From: JAZNUH01 sp045592225
GTDB taxonomy: Bacteria; Bacillota; Clostridia; UMGS1883; UMGS1540
NCBI GenBank assembly: GCA_045592225.1
Contig: JAZNUH010000134.1
Location: 1-9,809 of the forward strand
Reading direction: 5' to 3'
DNA length: 9,809 nucleotides
The notes beneath the pieces were generated by a model, which saw only the letters and a list, made by a program, of their open reading frames with translations, had not been told where the DNA came from and searched no databases. Below are positions 1-7,320 of this stretch, piece after piece. A program made the position numbers and the translations under genes. The stretch's first letter is position 1. Each line of letters begins with the position of its first letter.

Positions 1-1113
1 CTTACCTGCTGTGGGACCTGCCGCATTTGTCAGTCTTTCAAATTCGAGGGATGTGATAACATCCTTGGACTGATTGTATGCAAACTCGTCAAATTTGTCC
101 ATACTGATGGGATTGTAGCCTGTAGCGGCAACAATTGCACCGTACTGTTCTTCAACTATTTCGTCCTTCTGTGTATAGTCTATTGCGCCTGCGGTACAAA
201 CCTTGGAGCAAACACCGCACTTGCCTGTTTTGAGCATTGTGCAGTAGTCAGCATCAATGGTTGCAACCTTGGGAACAGCCTGTGCAAAGGGAATATAGAT
301 TGCACGGCGGTTGTCCATACCTAAGTTAAATTCATTGGGAACCTTTTTCTGGGGACATTTTTCTGTACAAAGACCGCAGCCTGTACAAGCTTCTTCGTTT
401 ACATAGCGGGCCTTTTTCTTAATCTTTACATTGAAGTTACCAACAAAGCCCTTAATTTCTTCTACTTCACTGTAAGAGAAAATGCGGATATTATCATTCT
501 GGGCAACATCCACCATTTTGGGAGTGAGGATACAAGCCGCACAGTCCAGTGTGGGGAAGGTTTTATCAATCTGCGCCATTTTACCGCCGATTGTGGGCTT
601 TGTTTCAACAATATCAACAGGGAAACCTGCATCTGCTATATCAAGTGCAGTCTGAATACCTGCGATACCGCCGCCGATAACCAGTGCTCTTTTGGTAACA
701 GGGCTTTCACCGGGGGTCAGGGGTGCATTGAGGTTAACCTTTGCAATTGCAGCCTTACCCAGAATAATAGCCTTTTCTGTACCAATTTCCATATCCTTGT
801 GTACCCATGAACACTGTTCACGGATGTTTGCGATTTCAACCATGTATGAGTTGAGTCCGGCAGCCGCCGCAGTTTTACGGAAGGTTGCCTCGTGCATTCT
901 GGGTGAGCAGGAACATATAACAATACCTGTAAGCTTATGCTCAGCTATTGCTTCTTTAATCATGTCCTGACCTGCCTGAGAACACATATACTGATAATTT
1001 GTGGAGAAAACAACACCCGGCTCGTTCTTTAAAGCCTCGGATACTGCCTTAACATCCACTGTGCCGGCAATGTTGCTTCCGCACCAGCACACGAATACGC
1101 CTATTCTTTGCAT
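1..1113 (-). CDS. hdrA: HdrA-like FAD/iron-sulfur electron-bifurcating subunit (partial, C-terminus off left edge)
   Basis: This reading frame is open from an ATG at 1113 to the left edge and gives the first 371 residues of a protein that is usually about 650 long. HdrA is the flavin subunit of heterodisulfide-reductase-type complexes; its FAD splits electron pairs between a ferredoxin-level acceptor and the HdrBC arm. Visible in order: an N-terminal domain with a CWCGSNI motif (C9, C11) and CSCSPRMHE (C67, C69); an FAD-binding GGGIAG at 147-152; the HdrA hallmark LDCAACILTPKM (C191, C194); and an inserted ferredoxin domain with C243/C246/C249/C253 and C291/C299/C302/C306. The C-terminal ferredoxin and flavin residues lie outside the window. 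An AAGGAGG ribosome site ends 10 nt before the ATG and lies beside the hdrC stop codon, so the gene is co-translated with hdrBC. The product is soluble, with no signal peptide. Family assignment is firm; the physiological acceptor is unknown. Confidence 0.95.
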   Translation of the reverse strand, partial: MQRIGVFVCWCGSNIAGTVDVKAVSEALKNEPGVVFSTNYQYMCSQAGQDMIKEAIAEHKLTGIVICSCSPRMHEATFRKTAAAAGLNSYMVEIANIREQCSWVHKDMEIGTEKAIILGKAAIAKVNLNAPLTPGESPVTKRALVIGGGIAGIQTALDIADAGFPVDIVETKPTIGGKMAQIDKTFPTLDCAACILTPKMVDVAQNDNIRIFSYSEVEEIKGFVGNFNVKIKKKARYVNEEACTGCGLCTEKCPQKKVPNEFNLGMDNRRAIYIPFAQAVPKVATIDADYCTMLKTGKCGVCSKVCTAGAIDYTQKDEIVEEQYGAIVAATGYNPISMDKFDEFAYNQSKDVITSLEFERLTNAAGPTAGK

Positions 1114-1128
1114 TTTGCCAGCTCCTCC

Positions 1129-1527
1129 TTACTTACTGTATTTTCTCATTGCACTTACTAAAAGCTGCTGAGGAATTTCCATATCCTCACAAACCTTTGC
1201 AGGAATGTCGTCAGCTGTCATGTGGTTTGCACCCTGCTTGCGAATAACCTCAAGGCGGATAGCCTCAATAAGCTTTGCGGGTTCAACGTTTCTGGGACAT
1301 CTGTCAACACATGCAAAGCATGTAAGACACTGGTAGATGGATTTTGAGTTTAAAAGAGGCTCAATATCCCCTGTTTCTACCATGTAAACAAACTGATGGG
1401 GATGGTATTCCATCTCATCGTATGCAGGGCATGTGCCCGAGCATTTACCGCAGCGCATGCATTTTTTAGGCTCAACGCCGCTTCTGCGGATAACTTCGTT
1501 TTTCATTTCTTCAAATTTACTCTGCAT
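1129..1527 (-). CDS. hdrC: HdrC-like [4Fe-4S] dicluster subunit
   Basis: A soluble HdrC-type electron-transfer subunit of about 132 residues that would pass electrons between HdrA and HdrB. Two complete CxxCxxCxxxCP motifs are present: C23/C26/C29/C33 (MRCGKCSGTCP) and C67/C70/C73/C77 (LTCFACVDRCP), each binding one [4Fe-4S] cluster. There is no membrane segment, so this is the soluble type and not the HdrDE or DsrMK membrane type. Two ATGs are adjacent, at 1530 and 1527. The AAGGAGGG ribosome site is only 3 nt from the first and 6 nt from the second, so I prefer 1527. The 5' end overlaps the end of hdrB by 11 nt (14 nt with the alternative start), a sign of translational coupling. The stop at 1129 lies within the ribosome-site region of hdrA. 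The B-C-A gene order and spacing support a single HdrABC complex. Confidence 0.94.
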   Translation of the reverse strand: MQSKFEEMKNEVIRRSGVEPKKCMRCGKCSGTCPAYDEMEYHPHQFVYMVETGDIEPLLNSKSIYQCLTCFACVDRCPRNVEPAKLIEAIRLEVIRKQGANHMTADDIPAKVCEDMEIPQQLLVSAMRKYSK

Positions 1528-2308
1528 CATTACCCTCCTTTACACCTAAAGCATCAGCCAGCAGCTCGGTCAGGTAATAAACCTTTGCGCCTGTGTTCTT
1601 TTCCAAGTTGTACTTACACAGAGGACAAGCTGTGAGAATAATGTCAGCCTCGTGTGCATTTGCACTATCAACAACACGCTGACTTCTCTTTTTAGCCGAT
1701 TCTGCATTTTCCAGTGCAATGTAGCCGCCGCAGCATTCGTTTCTTGCGGGGTAAACAACAGGCTCTGCACCAAGTGCACGGATTAAATCTTCCATAATTG
1801 TGGGGTTTTCCACATCGTCCATCTGCATTACCTTGCCGGGACGAAGCAGCAGACATCCGTAATAAGCCGCAACCTTTTTGCCCTCTAAAGGATTTTTAAC
1901 ACATTCCTTTATTTTATCATAGCCTACTACGTCGCGGAGCAGTTCAAGATAATGAAGTGCTTTAACGTCACCCTCGTAGGGAATTTCATCTGCGATGTAG
2001 TTGTTTGCGTGCTCACGGAAGGTAATGTCATTTGCCATTGCGTAGTTTGTCTGTTTCAAAACATTGTGACAAGCTGAACACACAGAAACAAGCATCTGGT
2101 CTTTTTCCTTTGCGCTCTTAAGTGCACGTACAGAGGAAAGCTTTGTGGCAATTTCGTCAGCAGATGTTGTGAAAACACCACCGCAGCACTGCCAGTCTTC
2201 TATTTCCTCTAAGGTAACACCCAAAGCCTCTGCGCAAAGACGAGCATACTTGTCAAGGTCTTTTGCCTTTGTCTTAAGTGTGCAGCCGGGAAAATAAGAT
2301 ACTTTCAT
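1517..2308 (-). CDS. hdrB: HdrB-like subunit with two CCG domains (heterodisulfide reductase B family)
   Basis: The catalytic-type subunit of an Hdr complex, 263 residues. Both cysteine-rich CCG domains are complete: C9, C41-C42, C77xxC80 and C152, C192-C193, C228xxC231. In methanogen HdrB each such set binds a noncubane [4Fe-4S] cluster that cleaves the CoM-S-S-CoB disulfide. A clostridial host is not expected to make those cofactors, so the true substrate is unknown; a thiol/disulfide carrier or a partner protein is possible. A longer frame reaches 2362, but the ATG at 2308 is preferred: the protein then begins MKVSYFPGC, as HdrB proteins do, and an AAGGAGG site lies 11 nt upstream. The longer version would also overlap fumC by 35 nt with an unrelated N-terminus. 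With the chosen start the gap to fumC is 19 nt. Confidence 0.94.
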   Translation of the reverse strand: MKVSYFPGCTLKTKAKDLDKYARLCAEALGVTLEEIEDWQCCGGVFTTSADEIATKLSSVRALKSAKEKDQMLVSVCSACHNVLKQTNYAMANDITFREHANNYIADEIPYEGDVKALHYLELLRDVVGYDKIKECVKNPLEGKKVAAYYGCLLLRPGKVMQMDDVENPTIMEDLIRALGAEPVVYPARNECCGGYIALENAESAKKRSQRVVDSANAHEADIILTACPLCKYNLEKNTGAKVYYLTELLADALGVKEGNDAE

Positions 2309-2327
2309 TTTGTTCCGGGCCTCCTTA

Positions 2328-3704
2328 TCAAACCATCTGTTCCGGATGGAACACTTCGTCAAATTTTTCCTCTGTCAGAAAACCAAGCTGAACGCAGGCT
2401 TCTTTCAGAGATATGTTATCTTTAAATGCTTTCTTGGCAGTTTTTGCCGCATTTTCATAACCGATGTAAGGATTTAATGCTGTAACCAGCATAAGTGAGT
2501 TGTGCAGATTATGGTGCATCTTTTCACGGTTAGCTGTAATACCCACTGCACAGTTTTTGTTAAAGGATACAATAGCTTCAGCCATAAGACGCGCAGACTG
2601 CAGGAAGTTGTAAGCACAAACCGGCATAAACACGTTAAGCTCAAAGTTACCCTGTGATGCCGCCATACCAACAGCCACATCGTTACCCATTACCTGAACT
2701 GCAACCATTGTAACCGCCTCGCACTGTGTGGGGTTAACCTTGCCGGGCATAATGGATGAGCCGGGCTCGTTTTCGGGGATAAAGATTTCACCAAGACCGT
2801 CACGGGGGCCGGATGCCAGCCAGCGAACGTCGTTTGCAATCTTCATCATATCAGCAGCAAGCGCCTTTATTGCACCGTGTGCAAACACGATTTCGTCCTT
2901 GGAGGTAAGCGCGTGGAACTTGTTGCCTGCTGTTACAAAGGGCTTGCCTGTCAGCGCCGCAACCTTTTCTGCAACCTTTGTGTCAAAGCCTGCAGGTGCG
3001 TTAAGACCTGTACCTACTGCAGTACCGCCAAGTGCCAGCTCACGCAGGGGAGCAACAGCCAGCTTTATAAGCTCAACATCACGTTCAAGGGATGTTCTCC
3101 AGCCGGAAATTTCCTGACTGAACTTAATGGGAGTTGCATCCTGAAGATGTGTTCTTCCGCTTTTTACAATGCCTTCATTTTCAGCTTCAAGACGCTTGAA
3201 GGTGTCAATAAGGATGTTGCAGGCAGGGATAAGCTTATCTTCTAAAATAAGTACTGCCGCAATATGCATTGCTGTGGGGAAGGTGTCATTTGATGACTGA
3301 CTCATGTTAACGTCATCGTTGGGGTGAAGAATTTTTTCACCTGCAATCTCATTACCGCGGTTTGCAATAACCTCGTTGGTGTTCATGTTGGACTGTGTGC
3401 CCGAACCTGTCTGCCATACTACCAGAGGGAAATTGTCGCTCAAAGTGCCGGCAATTACCTCGTCACAGGCAGCGCTTATTGCAGAAAGCTTCTGTGCTGT
3501 CATCTTTTCGGGACGCAGCTCGCTGTTTGCCTGTGCCGCCGCTTTCTTGAGTATGCCGAAAGCGTGAATGATTTCGGCAGGCATTGTTTCAATACCAACA
3601 CCGATTTCAAAGTTTTCGTGACTTCTCTGGGTCTGTGCCGCCCACAGCTTATCTGCAGGAACCTTTACCTCGCCCATAGAGTCGTGCTCAATACGGTAGT
3701 CCAT
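2328..3704 (-). CDS. fumC: Class II fumarate hydratase (fumarase C)
   Basis: An oxygen-stable, cofactor-free fumarase interconverting malate and fumarate in the cytoplasm, 458 residues, the usual length for FumC. Family landmarks are in their expected places: QTGSGTQSNMNTNEV at about 98-112, SSNDTFPTA at about 137-145, the active-site histidine in GRTHLQDATP (H186), and the superfamily signature GSSIMPGKVNPTQCE at 315-329, whose loop carries the catalytic serine (S316/S317; S318 in E. coli FumC). Aspartase and argininosuccinate lyase share the fold, but the overall sequence is fumarase-like. An AAGGAG site lies 8 nt before the ATG. It follows the dehydrogenase gene by 21 nt and precedes hdrB by 19 nt. 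Together with the predicted malate dehydrogenase this points to the reductive branch oxaloacetate to malate to fumarate. Many Clostridia use the iron-sulfur class I enzyme instead, so a class II enzyme beside hdr genes is notable. Confidence 0.96.
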   Translation of the reverse strand: MDYRIEHDSMGEVKVPADKLWAAQTQRSHENFEIGVGIETMPAEIIHAFGILKKAAAQANSELRPEKMTAQKLSAISAACDEVIAGTLSDNFPLVVWQTGSGTQSNMNTNEVIANRGNEIAGEKILHPNDDVNMSQSSNDTFPTAMHIAAVLILEDKLIPACNILIDTFKRLEAENEGIVKSGRTHLQDATPIKFSQEISGWRTSLERDVELIKLAVAPLRELALGGTAVGTGLNAPAGFDTKVAEKVAALTGKPFVTAGNKFHALTSKDEIVFAHGAIKALAADMMKIANDVRWLASGPRDGLGEIFIPENEPGSSIMPGKVNPTQCEAVTMVAVQVMGNDVAVGMAASQGNFELNVFMPVCAYNFLQSARLMAEAIVSFNKNCAVGITANREKMHHNLHNSLMLVTALNPYIGYENAAKTAKKAFKDNISLKEACVQLGFLTEEKFDEVFHPEQMV

Positions 3705-3725
3705 AAATCTCTCTCCTTCTGAATG

Positions 3726-4670
3726 TTATATTTCAATATTATTAATTATATCCTTGAGTGTGTTTGCGCTGTGCTGAAGTGATGCAATTTCATTTTCTGC
3801 AAGAGGAAGTATAACCTTGTTTCTTACACCGCCCTTGCCCACTGTGTTGAGTGTGCTGAGGCAAACATCGTTTATGCCGTATTCGCCGTTCATCATTGTG
3901 GAAACTGTCATGGTTGTGTCAATTCCGCTCATAATGCACTTTGCAACGTGGCATACAGCCGCAGAAACTGCGTAGAAGGTAGCACCCTTTCTCTGTATAA
4001 TCTTGCCGCCCGACTTGCGAACGTAATCTTCAACCTCTGCATAGTCAAGCTCGGGCAGAATTGCATCCGAGTACTTGAATGCTTTGTGACAGTCAGCAAT
4101 GTGAATGTTTGAAATGTTTGCAACCGACCAGGGAACAAAGGAGGAGTCACCATGCTCACCAAGTACATATGCGTGAACGTTGTTCTGACTTATCTTGAAG
4201 TATTCGGAAAGTCTTGCACGTACACGTGCTGTATCTAAAATTGTACCCGAGCCGATTATTCTGCTTTCGGGCAGTCCCGAGTATTTGCAGAATGCGTATG
4301 TAAGAATGTCAACAGGATTGCTTACTATAAGGAAAACAGCATCGCCTGCATATTTTGTTAACTCGGGTGTGATACTCTTTAATATATCAACATTAATCTG
4401 TGCAAGCTCAAGACGTGACTGTCCCGGCTTTCTTGCAACACCCATTGTAACTATTACAATGTCAGAACCCTGCATATCAGCATATGTGCCCGCATATATT
4501 GTGCAGGGATTACAGTAAGGCAGACCCTGTCTTATATCCATAGCCTCACCCATCGCCTTTTCGGTGTTGATGTCAATGAGTACTATTTCAGATGCGAGAC
4601 CGCAAACTGTAAGAGTGTAAGCTATTGTCGAGCCTACGCTGCCTGTACCAATGATGGAAATTTTGTTCAT
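3726..4670 (-). CDS. LDH-family NAD-dependent dehydrogenase, predicted malate dehydrogenase
   Basis: A 314-residue member of the 2-hydroxyacid LDH/MDH family. Visible: the Rossmann GTGSVG at 8-13, D33 for the NAD ribose, catalytic R86, D146 and R149 (LDTAR), and H173 in LGEHGDSSFVPWS. The overall pattern (GEHGDS, GATFYAV) is of the L-lactate dehydrogenase type, and homology searches will probably name it ldh. However, the substrate-specificity loop reads GVARKPGQSR. The residue aligned with LDH Gln102 is arginine (R80), the classic determinant of oxaloacetate/malate specificity. I therefore predict oxaloacetate + NADH to malate, which fits the fumarase encoded 21 nt downstream. The ATG at 4670 has a GAGGAG site 6 nt upstream. 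The 37-nt gap before it is the largest inside the operon and is AT-rich. What remains uncertain is substrate preference, not family. Confidence 0.93.
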   Translation of the reverse strand: MNKISIIGTGSVGSTIAYTLTVCGLASEIVLIDINTEKAMGEAMDIRQGLPYCNPCTIYAGTYADMQGSDIVIVTMGVARKPGQSRLELAQINVDILKSITPELTKYAGDAVFLIVSNPVDILTYAFCKYSGLPESRIIGSGTILDTARVRARLSEYFKISQNNVHAYVLGEHGDSSFVPWSVANISNIHIADCHKAFKYSDAILPELDYAEVEDYVRKSGGKIIQRKGATFYAVSAAVCHVAKCIMSGIDTTMTVSTMMNGEYGINDVCLSTLNTVGKGGVRNKVILPLAENEIASLQHSANTLKDIINNIEI

Positions 4671-4707
4671 AAATTACTCCTCTTTTCTATTTTTTATATA
4701 GTTTAAT

Positions 4708-6138
4708 CTATTTTTTCAGAACACTGATTGCGTCTGTTATTGTCTTTTCATAAGCCTCTCTGCCGTATTCGTCAATCTGCTTTTTGTCCTGGGGACCGTG
4801 GGTTAAGCAGCCTGCGCCGCCAATACATCCGCCCACACACGCCATACCTTCAACAAAATTTGCAGGAAGCAGATTTTTGCGCATTTTAAGCAGCGCAGTA
4901 CGGCATTCCTCAATACCGTCACAGGGGTAGGGCTTTAAGTCAAAATCCTTGTCAAGTCCCTGCTCGGAAAGGGCCTCGCGTACCGCATCGGTAACACCGC
5001 AGGAGCGTGCAAAAATTCTGCCGTAGTAGGAGGCATTGTCCAGAATATCCTCATCTAAAGTGGTAATATCAATATCACGGCTGTCAAACAGGGCATTAAG
5101 CTCTTCAAAGGTAAGTGCTACGTCAACATATGGCTTTACACTGTCAAGCTGTACCTCACCCTTTTTGGCAGTACAGGGGCCAATGAATACAACCTTTGCA
5201 CCCTTGTCTGTTTCCTTTATATATTTGGCAATTGCCGCCATGGGCGACAGATTGTGTGATATATGCTCTGCAAGGTCGGGAAAGTTTTTCTGCGTGTAGG
5301 ACACAAATGCAGGACAACAGGAGGTTGTGAGCATTCCCTTTTCATAAAGCTCTCTCGCCTCTGCGTCGGCAACTATGTCAGCGCCCAGCGCCGCTTCCAC
5401 ACAGGTGTGAAAACCAAGCTCTTTTATACCCTTTATTACCTGACCCAGCTTGGCAAAGGTAAACTGACTTGAAATGGCAGGTGCCACCACCGCATATACC
5501 TTGTATTTAGTATTATTTTCGCTGCCCTTTATAAGGTCAATGGCATCAAGTATAAAGGATTTATCTGCAATCGCACCGAAGGGGCACTGGTAAACACAGG
5601 CACCGCAGGCGATACATTTTTCATCATTAATTTTAGCGGCATTTTTCTCGTCCATGTCAATAGCCTTTATCTTGCAGGCATTCTGACAGGGGCGCTTGTG
5701 GTTGGTAATTGCGCTGAAGGGACAAACCTTTGAGCAGGCGCCGCATTCCTTACATTTTGATTTGTCAATGTGTGCTTTCTGGTAGCGGTCAAAGGTGATT
5801 GCACCGAATTTGCACACATCCTCACAACGGTGTGCAAGACAGCCACGGCAGGCGTTTGTAACCTCGTATCCGCCCATAGGACACTCGTCACAGGCAATTT
5901 TAATAACCTCAATAACATTTTTGTTATCTCTGTCGCCGCCCATGGCAAGCTTTATTCGTTTTGATAAAATTGCACGCTCCTTGTAAACGCAGCAACGCAT
6001 GGTCGCTTCTTCACCGGGCACTATCTCCTCGGGGATGTCGGCAATCTTTTCCGTAAGGCGGTCCTGCCACGCATAGCGGGCAACCTCGCGCAAAACCTTG
6101 TATTTAAGATATTGTACTTTGGTGTCAAGTTTTCGCAT
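4708..6138 (-). CDS. Monomeric [FeFe] hydrogenase (group B-like)
   Basis: A 476-residue iron-only hydrogenase expected to exchange electrons between ferredoxin and protons/H2 in the cytoplasm. The N-terminal part is cysteine-rich: C83/C86, C97/C100, C105/C109, then ferredoxin motifs C129/C132/C135/C139, a C151/C155 pair and C175/C178/C181/C185. The H-cluster domain spans roughly 210-445 and has all three signatures: L1 TTSCCPAF (C274, C275), L2 FIGPCTAKK (C322) and L3 EGMACVGGCIGG (C434, C438). C274 corresponds to the proton-relay cysteine and C275/C322/C434/C438 to the cluster ligands, so it looks catalytically competent. The RCCVYKERA and YEVTNACRGC stretches are those I associate with group B monomeric enzymes. 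An AAGGAGAT site lies 5 nt before the ATG, and the gap to the phosphatase gene is 9 nt. Maturases HydE, HydF and HydG are not in the window. Confidence 0.95.
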   Translation of the reverse strand: MRKLDTKVQYLKYKVLREVARYAWQDRLTEKIADIPEEIVPGEEATMRCCVYKERAILSKRIKLAMGGDRDNKNVIEVIKIACDECPMGGYEVTNACRGCLAHRCEDVCKFGAITFDRYQKAHIDKSKCKECGACSKVCPFSAITNHKRPCQNACKIKAIDMDEKNAAKINDEKCIACGACVYQCPFGAIADKSFILDAIDLIKGSENNTKYKVYAVVAPAISSQFTFAKLGQVIKGIKELGFHTCVEAALGADIVADAEARELYEKGMLTTSCCPAFVSYTQKNFPDLAEHISHNLSPMAAIAKYIKETDKGAKVVFIGPCTAKKGEVQLDSVKPYVDVALTFEELNALFDSRDIDITTLDEDILDNASYYGRIFARSCGVTDAVREALSEQGLDKDFDLKPYPCDGIEECRTALLKMRKNLLPANFVEGMACVGGCIGGAGCLTHGPQDKKQIDEYGREAYEKTITDAISVLKK

Positions 6139-6147
6139 TGTATCTCC

Positions 6148-7320
6148 TTAAAAATAACTAACCTTTACCCTCTTGCCCATCTTCTGCAGGCAATCGGCAA
6201 GCTCTTTTACCAAATTCATTTTAATATGAAAGTTAATGGGCAAATCGGGGTTCTGGTGCACAGGGTTTATTGCCCTGCCCACAAAAAAGTTAATGTCTGT
6301 CGCCTCTTCAAACAAAAGCCGTGCAATAAGTGATGCACCATCCCTGGCAAAGCTCCAGTATTCGTACATGCGGTTGTCGGACACAAAGTCCTTTGCATAT
6401 TCCACAACCTTGTTTACCGTTATAACCCCTTCTGTTACAAGGTCAACCCCGTCAATTTCGGCAATGGGAGGTATATCCTTGCACTCAAATTTAAGCGATG
6501 TCCTAAGCTCCTTGCCTAAATATTTGGCGGCAATAGATGATGTTGTACCGCCGCATACAATGTGCTTGCCTTCCTTTGAAAAGAAAAGGGACATCATTTT
6601 GTTGCAGTCATCCCTGTTGGAAGGAGGACCAAACAGCATATTTACAGGGTTTCTCTTTCGTATTTTCACCGCACAGGCGGTTGCGTCATCTCCCGGCTTT
6701 TCGCCGTAGAGCTTAAAGCATTCGTCAATGAGTATGGTGGCAAGGGTTTTTGCATTGTAGCCGCCAACCGCAAAGGTTTCTACAAAATTTATAATTTCAT
6801 CCCGCCGCCAGCCAAAGTTGTAGGCAATGCCTATGCCGGCGTGGGGGCATCCGTCACTCATTGCGACAAACAGGTCCCCCTCCTGCAGGTAGATTTTTGA
6901 ATGTATAATCTTTTTACCGTCTATTACCTTTTCGTCTTTCGGATAGTCATAGCGCACACCGTCGCGCAGCATTATAACCTGCGGATTGTCATACTGTATT
7001 ATTTCGGCATACTCGTTATCCACTATATGCAGTATGGTAAAGGTGGAATATGCCACTCCACGCACCGAGCAAACGGGCAGAGCCTCTGCAATGGTGGAAA
7101 CACACTCTTCAAGTGAAAGTCCCGCCGCCATCATGGTGGAAATCATTTTGGAGGTCAGGGTGGATAATATGCTCGCCTTAACTCCGCTTCCAAGTCCGTC
7201 AGCCAAAACTATAACTGTAGAGTTTTCTCCGCTTTGCACCACGTCAATGTGGTCACCGCAAAGCTCTTCACCGTAGTGGTTTATGCTTCTGTAGCCAATG
7301 TCGGCACATAAATCATTCAT
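6148..7320 (-). CDS. SpoIIE-family PP2C-type serine phosphatase with unidentified C-terminal region
   Basis: A 390-residue soluble protein. Residues 1 to about 220 form a SpoIIE/PP2C phosphatase domain with the metal-binding acidic residues in place: D23 (GDH), D41-G42 in ADGLGSG, D156 in MSDG and D211-D212 in PGDDAT. Such enzymes remove phosphate from serine or threonine of partner proteins, often anti-sigma-antagonist types. There is no N-terminal sensor, transmembrane or PAS domain, so input probably comes from a partner. Residues from about 225 to 390 form a second region, beginning NMLFGPPSNRDD and containing VCGGTTSS, that I cannot name. The ATG has an AAGGAGA site 9 nt upstream and lies within the last codons of the upstream PAS-hydrogenase gene (8-nt overlap), implying coupled translation and a functional partnership. 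A phosphatase of this type next to sensory [FeFe] hydrogenases is known from other Clostridia and Thermoanaerobacterales. The target is unknown. Confidence 0.93.
   Translation of the reverse strand: MNDLCADIGYRSINHYGEELCGDHIDVVQSGENSTVIVLADGLGSGVKASILSTLTSKMISTMMAAGLSLEECVSTIAEALPVCSVRGVAYSTFTILHIVDNEYAEIIQYDNPQVIMLRDGVRYDYPKDEKVIDGKKIIHSKIYLQEGDLFVAMSDGCPHAGIGIAYNFGWRRDEIINFVETFAVGGYNAKTLATILIDECFKLYGEKPGDDATACAVKIRKRNPVNMLFGPPSNRDDCNKMMSLFFSKEGKHIVCGGTTSSIAAKYLGKELRTSLKFECKDIPPIAEIDGVDLVTEGVITVNKVVEYAKDFVSDNRMYEYWSFARDGASLIARLLFEEATDINFFVGRAINPVHQNPDLPINFHIKMNLVKELADCLQKMGKRVKVSYF

Noticed and set aside
2309..2362. 18-residue N-terminal extension of HdrB with a start at 2362
   Set aside because: It would overlap fumC by 35 nt and add sequence unlike HdrB. 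The internal ATG at 2308 has an AAGGAGG site and gives the family-typical MKVSYFPGC start.
4671..4707. Possible internal promoter in the 37-nt gap before the dehydrogenase gene
   Set aside because: A TATATA hexamer is present on the leftward strand, but the position 17 bp upstream (TGTTCT) is a poor -35, so a separate promoter is not supported by sequence alone.
4671..4707. Possible terminator separating the hydrogenase and carbon modules
   Set aside because: The gap is AT-rich but has no GC-rich inverted repeat followed by a U-tract on the leftward strand.
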